A stretch of DNA of 64,000 bases from RHLJ01 sp965601955. Its GTDB lineage: Bacteria; Bacteroidota; Rhodothermia; Balneolales; Balneolaceae. The stretch covers positions 1,612,001-1,676,000 of the forward strand of contig OZ271855.1 of the NCBI GenBank assembly GCA_965601955.1, in the 5' to 3' direction. Position numbers and translations under genes: made by a program. Below are positions 32,775 to 41,296 of this stretch, piece by piece. Under the pieces are notes generated by a model. The model was given only the letters and a program-made list of their open reading frames with translations. It did not search any database and was not told where the DNA came from. Numbering within the stretch: position 1 is the first letter of the stretch; the number at the start of each line of letters is the position of its first letter.

Positions 32775-34322
32775 TTACCGTCCGTTTCTGGGACTAAACT
32801 TAGCTCTAATGACGTCCTGGATAGGTTTTTGATCAATTTTAGATTCCAGCCAGGATATGATGTCCAAGTATAAGAAAGCCCGGCGTTGATAAGGTTTTTT
32901 CTGGATTTCAAGAAGGGTAGCACGAAGGTTTTCGAACTCTTTGGTTAAATCCCGGGGGTTGATAGAGGTAAGGTTTCGGAGGAATTTCAGGATTTCTTCC
33001 TGGACAGAATTAAGGTCGTTCATTTTGATAATGAACCGGTAGGTAGAGCGAACCTGGTACTCCAATAGTGTTTGGTTTCCAAGCTCAAAATGTGCAATCA
33101 AATTCAGAATTCGTGCAAAGCAATGAATGTCCTCTCTTAGCCTTGGGTCAGGATAGTTGATGATTCGATTCAGATAAGAGATAGCTTCCTGAATCTTTCC
33201 GGCACCAAAGTACATACTGGCAATTTTATAATAAAATACCAGGATTCGATGGGGGTCGATTCGGGATTCAAACTTCTCAAGCTCCTTTTCAAGTTCAGGG
33301 ATAAGGGCCAGGCCTTCAGTAAAAGTGCCCGCCATAAAATGGGCATTAATACGCGATGTATAATAGTACTGGAAACCCAGGTTTTCCATGTTTTCTGTAA
33401 TTCTGATCGGAGGGTTATCCAGGAAGTATTTTAGATGCTGGACCTCCTTTTCATGTTTGCTATGATGCCCCAGGATGAACAAAGCCTCGAGCAAAACATG
33501 CATGCCTTTTAGGTACCAAACGGACTCTAATTCGAGCATATCCGGGTTATTTCGGAAATGCTCCACCCATTTTTGGGCATGGCGGTACTGCATTAAAAAG
33601 TCCTGCACAATTAAACTGTACCATGCATAGGACACATTTAAATAATGCTGCTCAAAGAAGCCAATGTTACTTAAATCGATCTGGGCAAGGGCCTTTTCGA
33701 AGAACTTTTCTGTAATATCATAATCCTGCTCGCTACGAACATGCCCTGCTTTGATATAAATACCATATAACCTGAGTGCGAGATTAGAAAGCTGATGATA
33801 AGTATCGACTGACTGAATGGATTTCTCAGTTTCCTCGATCAGTTGATCAGCCCGGTTTCTTAAACTGCGAGTGATGTATTGAGATTCGATCAGTTTCTCA
33901 AAGCCAAGTATCTCCGTGGTTAGTGTGATGCGGTGGTGCTCATAAGAAAGAAGCTTGGCTTTTTCCAGGATTTTCAGGCTTTGTTTATACAAACCCTTGT
34001 CGTACAAAATTCTGGCATAATCAATTTGTTCTCTAAGCTGAATGTCGATGTTATGGCTTACATAATTCAATCTAAGGCTGGTCATAATCTGCTTATATAA
34101 ATGAGCCTTTAGATTAGAAAGCTGTACCTTTTTCAGGCCCGAAATCTTCTTGAGGATCAGCTCTTCATCATACCCCTTGGCTTTATCAATAGCATCAAAC
34201 AGCTGGATAAACTTAGCATCTTCAGAGCTATTTCTAAGTGCATAAATCTTAAACCCTCTTTTTTCTGCCTTAGTAAGGGATTTAATTAGCTGATATAAAT
34301 GATCGTTGGGCTGGTTGGCCAT
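32775..34322 (-). CDS. Tetratricopeptide-like helical repeat protein of unknown function
   Basis: A 515-residue, almost all-helical soluble protein with no signal peptide. It starts NDHLYQLIKSLTKAEKRGFK, followed by helix pairs whose spacing suggests TPR-like repeats (LYDKGLYKQSLKILEKAK, MYFGAGKIQEAISYLNRIINYP). Similar proteins are widespread in Bacteroidota but I know no function for them. It lies upstream of the ilv leader on the same strand and is divergent from leuA. Its proximity to two biosynthetic operons is probably coincidental. A role in binding other proteins is a reasonable guess from the fold. Confidence 0.8.
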   Translation of the reverse strand: MANQPNDHLYQLIKSLTKAEKRGFKIYALRNSSEDAKFIQLFDAIDKAKGYDEELILKKISGLKKVQLSNLKAHLYKQIMTSLRLNYVSHNIDIQLREQIDYARILYDKGLYKQSLKILEKAKLLSYEHHRITLTTEILGFEKLIESQYITRSLRNRADQLIEETEKSIQSVDTYHQLSNLALRLYGIYIKAGHVRSEQDYDITEKFFEKALAQIDLSNIGFFEQHYLNVSYAWYSLIVQDFLMQYRHAQKWVEHFRNNPDMLELESVWYLKGMHVLLEALFILGHHSKHEKEVQHLKYFLDNPPIRITENMENLGFQYYYTSRINAHFMAGTFTEGLALIPELEKELEKFESRIDPHRILVFYYKIASMYFGAGKIQEAISYLNRIINYPDPRLREDIHCFARILNLIAHFELGNQTLLEYQVRSTYRFIIKMNDLNSVQEEILKFLRNLTSINPRDLTKEFENLRATLLEIQKKPYQRRAFLYLDIISWLESKIDQKPIQDVIRAKFSPRNGR

Positions 34323-34529
34323 TGTAAAAAAAAGCGCTTATCAGGGTATGTAAGCTTTTTATAATTATACCTTTAACTAATTCCTAATCGGAGCTGTAGT
34401 TTTTTGGATGTTGTAATATAGATGTATTTCGGTTTCGTAAGTAGAAGGTAGCCAATTACTTTCGGACACCAATTACGGATTCTGACCAAATCTGTAAATG
34501 ACGTTGATAAGTTAGAAATCAATAGCAAA

Positions 34530-35693
34530 ATGCCAAACGATCGAATTCAGATTTTTGATACTACGCTAAGGGACGGCGAGCAGGTCCCTGGCTGCCAGCT
34601 AAATACCGATGAGAAAATTGAAGTAGCACGAGCATTGGAAAGCCTTGGGGTAGATGTGATGGAAGTAGGTTTCCCGATCTCGAGCCCTGGAGATTTCCAC
34701 TCAGTGCAAAAGATTGCTGCAATCATTAAAGAATCAACGGTGTGCGCGCTATCAAGAGCGGTGGAAAAAGATATCGAAGTGGCAGCAGAAGCAATTAAAG
34801 ATGCAGCTCGTCCCAGAATCCATACCGGAATTGGAACTTCAGACAGTCACGTATTTGACAAGCTAAGAACCACTCGTGAGAATGTGATTGAACGTGGGGT
34901 TGCTGCCGTTAAGTACGCTAAGCGCTTTGTGGAAGACGTGGAATTTTATGCTGAGGACGCCGGACGAACGGATAACGAGTTTCTCGCTAAAGTAATTGAA
35001 GAAGTGGTAGCTGCCGGTGCTACTGTTGTTAATATTCCGGATACCACCGGGTATTGCCTTCCCTGGCAATATGGGACCAAGATCAAGTACCTCAAAGAGA
35101 ATGTGAAGGGAATAGATAACGTCACTATTTCTACCCATTGTCATAATGATTTAGGTTTGGCAACAGCAAACTCAATCGCTGGAGTAGCGAACGGTGCCGG
35201 CCAAATCGAGTGTACCATAAACGGCATTGGAGAACGTGCAGGCAATGCTTCCTTAGAAGAAGTAGTAATGATTATGCGTCAGCATAAAGACTTAAATTAC
35301 GATACTGGTATCAATGCACGGTGCCTAAAGTCAATCAGCGAGTTGGTATCCACAAAAATGAGGATGCCAGTTCAGCCGAATAAAGCTATTGTAGGAGCTA
35401 ATGCGTTCGCTCATTCTTCCGGTATTCATCAAGATGGAGTAATAAAAAGCCGGGAAACCTATGAGATCATAGACCCGCTGGAAGTGGGAGTGGACGAATC
35501 CTCAATCGTGCTTACTGCCCGTAGTGGAAGGGCAGCTTTAAATTTCAGAGCCAAAAAACTAGGTTTTGATGTTACAAGAGAAGAGATGGAAGGGTATTAT
35601 CAAGAGTTTCTGCTCGTAGCAGATGAGAAAAAAGTAGTGCAAGATCATGATTTAATCGTACTTTTTTCCAGAACAGCTTCTAAAACAGCCTAG
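34530..35693 (+). CDS. leuA: 2-isopropylmalate synthase, short form
   Basis: Condenses acetyl-CoA with 2-ketoisovalerate, committing carbon to leucine. The 387-residue protein holds the DRE-TIM catalytic barrel: FDTTLRDGEQVPG at the N-terminus (metal-binding Asp), the HCHND motif (THCHNDLGLATANSIAG) and NGIGERAGNASLEEV, then the GANAFAHSSGIHQDG subdomain. It stops before the allosteric C-terminal domain of ~120 residues present in the ~510-residue enzymes, so leucine feedback of the usual kind is unlikely. Homocitrate or citramalate synthase is an alternative by fold, but the gene sits directly ahead of leuC, leuD and leuB. Confidence 0.93.
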   Translation: MPNDRIQIFDTTLRDGEQVPGCQLNTDEKIEVARALESLGVDVMEVGFPISSPGDFHSVQKIAAIIKESTVCALSRAVEKDIEVAAEAIKDAARPRIHTGIGTSDSHVFDKLRTTRENVIERGVAAVKYAKRFVEDVEFYAEDAGRTDNEFLAKVIEEVVAAGATVVNIPDTTGYCLPWQYGTKIKYLKENVKGIDNVTISTHCHNDLGLATANSIAGVANGAGQIECTINGIGERAGNASLEEVVMIMRQHKDLNYDTGINARCLKSISELVSTKMRMPVQPNKAIVGANAFAHSSGIHQDGVIKSRETYEIIDPLEVGVDESSIVLTARSGRAALNFRAKKLGFDVTREEMEGYYQEFLLVADEKKVVQDHDLIVLFSRTASKTA

Positions 35694-35701
35694 TTAAATA
35701 C

Positions 35702-37111
35702 ATGGGAAAAACACTATTCGAGAAAGTCTGGGACCGCCATGTGGTGGATAAGGTCCAGGGTGGATTGGAAATCCTTTATATAGATCGTCACTTCATTCAT
35801 GAAGTAACCAGTCCACAAGCATTTGATGGAATTCGGAACCGGGGCATTGGCCTCTTTAGGAAGGAGCGGATTGTAGCTACTGCCGACCATAACGTACCTA
35901 CCAAAAACCAGCATCTGCCTATCAAAGATGTACTATCCAAATTCCAGGTTGATACCCTTACTAAAAATTGTGAGGAATTTGGGATTGATCTGTATGGTCT
36001 GGGACATAAATACCAGGGTATTGTCCATGTGATTGGGCCTGAGCTGGGAATCACCAAACCAGGAATGACTATCGTTTGTGGTGATAGCCATACTTCCACA
36101 CATGGAGCTTTTGGAACCATCGCTTTTGGTATTGGAACCTCCCAGGTTGAGCAGGTGATGACAACTCAATGCTTGTTGCTTCAACGACCAAAAACAATGC
36201 GAATCAACATTGAAGGGGAACTTGGTGAAGGAGTGTACTCCAAAGACATCGTGCTCTACATTATTTCAAAACTAGGTACTGCCGGAGGGACCGGGTATTT
36301 TGTAGAATATGCGGGTTCCGCCATTCGCTCGCTTTCCATGGAAGCCCGGATGACGATCTGCAATATGAGTATCGAAATGGGTGCACGTGGGGGAATGATT
36401 GCTCCTGATGAAACTACTTTTGAATATATCAAAGGCAGGAAGTATGCTCCCGCAGGAGAAGAATTTACTGAGGCTGTGAATTTCTGGAGCAGCCTGTATT
36501 CGGATGAAGACGCTGAATTTGATGCTGAATTCAACTTCAATGCTCAAGATATTGAACCCATGATTACCTATGGTACCAATCCTGGAATGGGTATGGGAGT
36601 TACGGAATACATCCCAACACTGGATGAAGTAAAAAACCCGGATGCGTTGCTTAAATCGCTAACCTATATGGGGCTTGAACCCGGAGAAAGGCTCCTGGAT
36701 AAAAAAATTGATCATGTATTCATCGGAAGCTGCACTAATAGCCGAATCGAAGATCTAAGGATTGTAGCCGGGTATGTGAAAGGGAAAAAGAAAGCACCTC
36801 ATATACAGGCGATGATTGTACCTGGTTCAAAACAGGTAGAAGCTCAGGCAAGAGAAGAAGGAATCCATGAAATATTAGCAGAAGCAGGTTTTGAACTCCG
36901 AGAACCAGGGTGTTCAGCTTGCCTGGGAATGAACGAAGATAAAATCCCCAAAGGGGAATATTGCGTTTCCACATCAAACCGAAACTTTGAAGGTCGACAG
37001 GGCCCAGGAGCCCGAACCATGTTGGTAAGCCCGCTAACTGCAGCAGTTATAGCAGTGGAAGGTAAAGTTGTAGACGCCCGTGAATATATAGAGGAAGGAG
37101 TATTGAGCTAA
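35702..37111 (+). CDS. leuC: 3-isopropylmalate dehydratase large subunit
   Basis: Aconitase-family subunit carrying the [4Fe-4S] cluster, isomerising 2- to 3-isopropylmalate with LeuD. The 469-residue length is standard. Key motifs are VCGDSHTSTHGAFGTIAFGIGTSQ, the cluster cysteine in IGSCTNSRIEDLR, and the two further cluster cysteines in PGCSACLGMN, followed by SNRNFEGRQG. It starts nine bases after leuA, and its TAA overlaps the leuD ATG by one base, so synthesis of the two subunits is coupled. Confidence 0.97.
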   Translation: MGKTLFEKVWDRHVVDKVQGGLEILYIDRHFIHEVTSPQAFDGIRNRGIGLFRKERIVATADHNVPTKNQHLPIKDVLSKFQVDTLTKNCEEFGIDLYGLGHKYQGIVHVIGPELGITKPGMTIVCGDSHTSTHGAFGTIAFGIGTSQVEQVMTTQCLLLQRPKTMRINIEGELGEGVYSKDIVLYIISKLGTAGGTGYFVEYAGSAIRSLSMEARMTICNMSIEMGARGGMIAPDETTFEYIKGRKYAPAGEEFTEAVNFWSSLYSDEDAEFDAEFNFNAQDIEPMITYGTNPGMGMGVTEYIPTLDEVKNPDALLKSLTYMGLEPGERLLDKKIDHVFIGSCTNSRIEDLRIVAGYVKGKKKAPHIQAMIVPGSKQVEAQAREEGIHEILAEAGFELREPGCSACLGMNEDKIPKGEYCVSTSNRNFEGRQGPGARTMLVSPLTAAVIAVEGKVVDAREYIEEGVLS

Positions 37112-37704
37112 TGGAAAAGTTTACTACGCTAAAAACCACAGTTATTCCTCTTCCAGTTCAGGATATAGATACCGATCAGATTATCCCGGCGCGTTTTCTA
37201 AAAGCAACTTCAAGGGAAGGATTTGGGGATAATTTGTTCAGAGACTGGCGCTTTAATGAAGATGGAGCTCCAAAATCTGATTTTGTGCTCAATGATGATA
37301 TCTACTCCGGTTCTGTACTTATTGCTGGAGAAAATTTCGGATGCGGTTCAAGTCGTGAACACGCTGCTTGGGCTTTGGTTGATTATGGCTTCAAAGCGGT
37401 AGTTTCAAGCTACTTTGCAGATATTTTTAAGGGTAATGCATTGAATAATGGATTACTCCCGGTACAGGTAAGTCCGGAGTTCTTAGCAGAACTATTTAGT
37501 ATTGTAAATGAGAACCCTTTTGCTGAAATCATAATCGATTTGGAAGAGCAGCAAATTTCTGTAGAAGAAAAGGGGCTCTCTGAGTATTTTGAAATCCATC
37601 CTTACAAAAAGATGTGCTTACTCAACGGATATGACGATATCGACTTCTTGATAAGCAATAAGGAAAAAATAGAAGCCTTCGAGAAAACACACGTGGAGTT
37701 TTAA
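37111..37704 (+). CDS. leuD: 3-isopropylmalate dehydratase small subunit
   Basis: Small subunit of isopropylmalate isomerase that completes the substrate site on LeuC. The 197 residues contain the swivel-domain motif DIDTDQIIPARFLK and the substrate-binding loop AGENFGCGSSREHAAWAL, followed by the SSYFADIFKGNALNNGLLP stretch. It overlaps leuC by one base and is followed three bases later by leuB. Confidence 0.97.
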   Translation: MEKFTTLKTTVIPLPVQDIDTDQIIPARFLKATSREGFGDNLFRDWRFNEDGAPKSDFVLNDDIYSGSVLIAGENFGCGSSREHAAWALVDYGFKAVVSSYFADIFKGNALNNGLLPVQVSPEFLAELFSIVNENPFAEIIIDLEEQQISVEEKGLSEYFEIHPYKKMCLLNGYDDIDFLISNKEKIEAFEKTHVEF

Positions 37705-37707
37705 CAG

Positions 37708-38823
37708 ATGGAAAAACGTATCGCAGTATTGGCAGGAGATGGCATTGGGCCAGAAGTAGTGAAGCAGGCAATAAAAGTATTAAATGCAGTTTCACATAGA
37801 TATAAGCACGTTTTTGTATATGATTTCGCTCTTGTAGGAGCCGCCGCTATTGATGAAACCGGGAGCCCTCTTCCTGACGAAACCATTGAAGCTTGCCAAT
37901 TAGCAGATGCCATTCTTTTTGGAGCTATTGGAGATCCCAAGTACGATGATAATCCAAAGGCAAAGGTAAGGCCCGAACAAGGCTTGCTTCAGCTCCGCAA
38001 GACTCTCGGATTATATGCTAATATCCGGCCTGTTCAACTATTTGAATCATTGATTGAACGATCTCCTTTAAAAGAGGACCGGATTACTGGAACTGACCTG
38101 GTTGTATATCGTGAATTGACCGGAGGTATTTACTTCGGGGAGAAGGGCAGGGATAAAGACGGAAAATCAGCATACGACCACTGCAGTTATACCACCGAAG
38201 AAATTTCGCGCATCGCAAAAATGGCATTCGAAGCGGCAGCTCGAAGACGAAAAAAGCTTACGCTGGTTGATAAAGCCAATGTGCTGGAAACTTCTCGTTT
38301 ATGGAGGGAGACGGTTCAAAAACTATCTGAACATTATCCCGAAATTGAAGTGGAATATTTGTTTGTAGATAATGCTGCCATGCAGGTTATTCAGCGCCCC
38401 AACCAGTTTGATGTGATTCTGACTGAAAATATGTTTGGAGATATCATATCAGACGAAACGAGCGTAATTACCGGCTCTATTGGATTATTACCATCTGCAT
38501 CCTTTGGTCGTGATACCTCACTTTATGAGCCCATTCATGGAAGCTATCCTCAAGCAGCTGGAAAAGATATCGCCAATCCTGTGGCTACCATTTTATCAGC
38601 AGCCATGATGCTGGAGAGCTTTGAGATGTATGAAGAAGCGAAGCGTGTGAGGACTACTGTTAGTAAAGTGATCGAAAAAGGCCTGGTTACTCCTGATTTA
38701 AACCCCGAAGATTTTATCTCTTGTTCTAAAGTTGGAGATATCATTGCCCTTCTTATAGAATCTGATGTAGAAGAAGAAGCGGACTTCGATAATGTCTTCG
38801 AAGGAAGCTTGCCTTTGATTTAA
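37708..38823 (+). CDS. leuB: 3-isopropylmalate dehydrogenase
   Basis: NAD- and Mg-dependent oxidative decarboxylation of 3-isopropylmalate to 2-ketoisocaproate. The 371 residues have the family N-terminus IAVLAGDGIGPEVV, the catalytic Tyr region YRELTGGIYFGEKG, the Lys in LVDKANVLETSRLWRE, the metal-binding aspartates of VDNAAMQVI and NMFGDIISDE, and the NAD-binding PIHGSYPQAAGKDIANP. It ends the leuA-leuC-leuD-leuB operon. A weak hairpin follows at 38899. Confidence 0.97.
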   Translation: MEKRIAVLAGDGIGPEVVKQAIKVLNAVSHRYKHVFVYDFALVGAAAIDETGSPLPDETIEACQLADAILFGAIGDPKYDDNPKAKVRPEQGLLQLRKTLGLYANIRPVQLFESLIERSPLKEDRITGTDLVVYRELTGGIYFGEKGRDKDGKSAYDHCSYTTEEISRIAKMAFEAAARRRKKLTLVDKANVLETSRLWRETVQKLSEHYPEIEVEYLFVDNAAMQVIQRPNQFDVILTENMFGDIISDETSVITGSIGLLPSASFGRDTSLYEPIHGSYPQAAGKDIANPVATILSAAMMLESFEMYEEAKRVRTTVSKVIEKGLVTPDLNPEDFISCSKVGDIIALLIESDVEEEADFDNVFEGSLPLI

Positions 38824-38898
38824 TGATATTAGGGTTTACAACTATTAGCTCTTGGGCTCAGAAATTTTAGAGCTATATCTGGAAGGTGTTTGGTCAAG

Positions 38899-38932
38899 GT
38901 AGACCTTTTTAGAAGGTTTAAAGAAGGTCTAC
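38899..38932 (+). other. Hairpin downstream of leuB
   Basis: GTAGACCTT (38899-38907) pairs perfectly with AAGGTCTAC (38924-38932). The sequence after it is only moderately T-rich, so termination is possible but not certain. Confidence 0.5.
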
Positions 38933-38991
38933 TTCTGTTGTAGTCACCTTTCTTTTAGTTATAATCTTGAAGTCAATTAAAATCTCTATTA

Positions 38992-39702
38992 GTGCGTTAC
39001 TTCAAGCTTATTCTCATAATATCTCTATATCTATTAATCTCCTGTCTGTTTGATAGTGATTCTTCTGAATCTGATCCACCCGTAGCTTTTTATCCATTTA
39101 GCGGGAATGCTACGGATGTCATGGGAAACTCTCCTTCTCCATTTATTAAAGATGCAGTTCTAACAGAGGATCGATTCGGAAATGCTGAAAGTGCATATTT
39201 TTTTAATGGAAATGGTGATTATATAGATACGAATGGAATTTGGGATTTCTCAAGCAGATCCGTTTCTATATGGTTCAGACCGGATACTGAAGAGTTAGAA
39301 TCTGTAGCCCAACAACGCATTCTTGATCGGGGTGGTTTTGGAAATAGGACAGGTATATTAAGACTAGCTATTGTTGATGGCAAACTCACCATGTATGAAG
39401 GTGGTACTGTTGGTGAGCAAGTTACTGATGATACTTTGGAAACAGGAAAATGGTACCATTTTGTAATGTCAAGGGGAGATAGTTCAACCGTTTATTATAT
39501 AAATGGGGTGCGCTTAGGTGAAACAGATATTGGATTTGGTGATATCAGCTCATCTGGTTATCAAAGAACAGTGTTAGCTACCAACAGAAATAGAAATAAT
39601 CATTTTTTTCACGGAGCAATTGATGACTTGAGAGTTTATGATTATGCCATAACGAATAAACAAGTGCTAGGCTTGTTTTTAGAAGGGGGCTGGCCCAGGT
39701 AG
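38992..39702 (+). CDS. Lipoprotein with LamG-type (concanavalin-A-like) domain
   Basis: A 236-residue lipoprotein starting at GTG 38992. The signal ends in the lipobox LISC with Cys18. The mature part is a LamG/concanavalin-A-like jelly roll: VAFYPFSGNATDVMGN, the AYFFNGNGDYI strand, SIWFRPDTE, GKWYHFVMSRG and FHGAIDDLRVYDYAIT, the usual order in Laminin_G_3 domains. Such domains bind carbohydrates or proteins on the cell surface. It stands alone between leuB and the CBS protein; no role in metabolism is suggested by the context. Confidence 0.85.
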   Translation: MRYFKLILIISLYLLISCLFDSDSSESDPPVAFYPFSGNATDVMGNSPSPFIKDAVLTEDRFGNAESAYFFNGNGDYIDTNGIWDFSSRSVSIWFRPDTEELESVAQQRILDRGGFGNRTGILRLAIVDGKLTMYEGGTVGEQVTDDTLETGKWYHFVMSRGDSSTVYYINGVRLGETDIGFGDISSSGYQRTVLATNRNRNNHFFHGAIDDLRVYDYAITNKQVLGLFLEGGWPR

Positions 39703-39778
39703 AGAGAAATTAAAGGAAGCTTGCCTTTAATCTGATTCTTTATTGTATTGTCAGGTACCTATTAAACAAGGAGGTACT

Positions 39779-40240
39779 ATGGTTATCAGCTATAAGGCAG
39801 CTCAAAAGCAACCGGAAAAAGTTGTTCCTCAGGCATTACAAGCCCAGGATTTTATGACCAGGAAATTAATCACCTTCAATCCTGATCAGCCACTGCATGA
39901 AGTCATTCAGATTCTTATCAACAAAAAAATATCCGGTGGTCCGGTAGTTGATAAGCATGGGAAACTGGTAGGCGTAATTTCGGAAGGGGATTGCCTGAAA
40001 GAAGTAGTCCGGGGCAAATACAACAACAGTCCACAGATGATGGGCGTAGTTAAAGATTATATGACCGAAGAGCCTATCACTATACATCCTACTATGAATA
40101 TCTTCGAAGTGGCTAAGTTATTCCTCAAACTGCGCCTTCGTCGTTTTCCTGTTCTGGAGAATGAAAAACTGGTTGGGCAGATCAGTCAGCGAGATGTTAT
40201 GGCGGCTATTGAAGAACTAAAGAATGAGACCTGGTATTAG
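39779..40240 (+). CDS. Two-CBS-domain protein
   Basis: The start is ATG 39779, preceded four bases upstream by a complete AAGGAGGT ribosome-binding site (39768-39775); an earlier in-frame ATG at 39743 lacks one. The 153-residue protein is a CBS pair: the first repeat from AQDFMTRKLITFNPDQPLHEVIQILINKKISGGPVVDKHGKLVGVISEGDCLK, the second from VKDYMTEEPITIHPTMNIFEVA to LVGQISQRDVMAAI. CBS pairs sense adenine nucleotides or related ligands. No effector domain is attached, so it probably acts as a free regulator; its target is unknown. Confidence 0.9.
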   Translation: MVISYKAAQKQPEKVVPQALQAQDFMTRKLITFNPDQPLHEVIQILINKKISGGPVVDKHGKLVGVISEGDCLKEVVRGKYNNSPQMMGVVKDYMTEEPITIHPTMNIFEVAKLFLKLRLRRFPVLENEKLVGQISQRDVMAAIEELKNETWY

Positions 40241-40244
40241 TTCT

Positions 40245-41252
40245 TTAATGTAATCCCATAAAGTATTCAAAGCCGTCGATAATATCTAAATAGACTCCAT
40301 CAAAACCGGAATCGAGAATTTTCTGTAGGTAGGAGCTTTCAGTACCGTAGATGTATTCTTTCCACTCTTTTTCCCAGTACTCTACCTTATAATTTTCGGG
40401 CCAGTTTGGGTTTTCTTCCACTATCCACTCAGGATTGCCAGGAGTCCAGGTCTCGTTCCAGTAATATCGATATGTTTCCGCCTCACCAATGCTCATATAG
40501 CTGATCACTAACCGGCTTCCGCCATTTGCCTTGGTTTTGAGTTGGTCGATGTCCGCTTTTGTAAGCAAGGTCCCGAAATGAAAAGCATCTATAATCACCA
40601 CATCATAGTTAGTGCTGCTTATATCAGTGATAAATGACTCTATGAGAGAATAGGCTCCAGGATTTATCAGGTACAGAAAATTCTGAGCGTCAGATAATTT
40701 TTCAATATCCATTGAATTTTCATTGGATAATTCTTTGGGATAGGAAGGAATATTATCCAAAGCTCTGCGGTCTGCTGCAAAAGAAAGGTATCCCTTCTGT
40801 TGATTCCGGATGAAAGAGCTATCCATTTTGAAAGGGGTAAAAGCATAATCGGTCGTTAGTACAGTCTTCCCAAATTGTGTTCCTATATCCAGGTAAAATT
40901 CCAGGTAGTCGATCATTTCTTTCGGGGTATTAAGATCGTCTCCCTGGTTTCCATAATACAGGCTTTCTTGCCCAAGGCCATCAATAGCATTTAGATAGGA
41001 AGTATCCGGGTTTCCATTCCATAACCCATTATCCGAAACCAGCCGGTGACCATTTTGGGGAATCACAATAAAATCAGGGTCCTGTTCCCTGGCATAAGCC
41101 GAAATCTCCTCTACAAAAGTCCGCATTTCTTCCTGGTAATCAATTTCAGCTTCGGCAGGAGATGTTTCTGAGCTACAAGCCAATACAAAAAAGCTGTACA
41201 GCACAAACAGGTTTGTGAGCAAATGAATCATGAGTTTATTTTTGGGCAGCAT
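40245..41252 (-). CDS. TM1410/GH114-like lipoprotein
   Basis: A 335-residue lipoprotein with a lipobox ending in LAC (Cys near 26), followed by a Ser/Glu-rich spacer. The rest resembles the TM1410-related, glycoside hydrolase GH114-like barrel: DPDFIVIPQNG, YDVVIIDAFHFG, LVISYMSIGEAETYRYYWNETW and DSGFDGVYLDIIDGFEYF, the last with acidic residues at barrel strand ends. Some GH114 members act on galactosaminogalactan-type polysaccharides, but the substrate here is not shown. It is convergent with the CBS gene (four bases between stops) and divergent from the helicase gene. Confidence 0.82.
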   Translation of the reverse strand: MLPKNKLMIHLLTNLFVLYSFFVLACSSETSPAEAEIDYQEEMRTFVEEISAYAREQDPDFIVIPQNGHRLVSDNGLWNGNPDTSYLNAIDGLGQESLYYGNQGDDLNTPKEMIDYLEFYLDIGTQFGKTVLTTDYAFTPFKMDSSFIRNQQKGYLSFAADRRALDNIPSYPKELSNENSMDIEKLSDAQNFLYLINPGAYSLIESFITDISSTNYDVVIIDAFHFGTLLTKADIDQLKTKANGGSRLVISYMSIGEAETYRYYWNETWTPGNPEWIVEENPNWPENYKVEYWEKEWKEYIYGTESSYLQKILDSGFDGVYLDIIDGFEYFMGLH

Positions 41253-41296
41253 TTCTTATTTCCTACCTTCAACAAGGAACAAAGGTAAATAAAAAG

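Noticed and set aside
32379..32873. 164-residue plus-strand frame across the start of ilvD and the leader region
   Set aside because: It is the complement of ilvD, the attenuator and the end of the TPR-like gene, all of which are supported on the minus strand.
34323..34529. leuA leader peptide or T-box
   Set aside because: Only a five-codon frame MTLIS is found near 34498, with no terminator or antiterminator.
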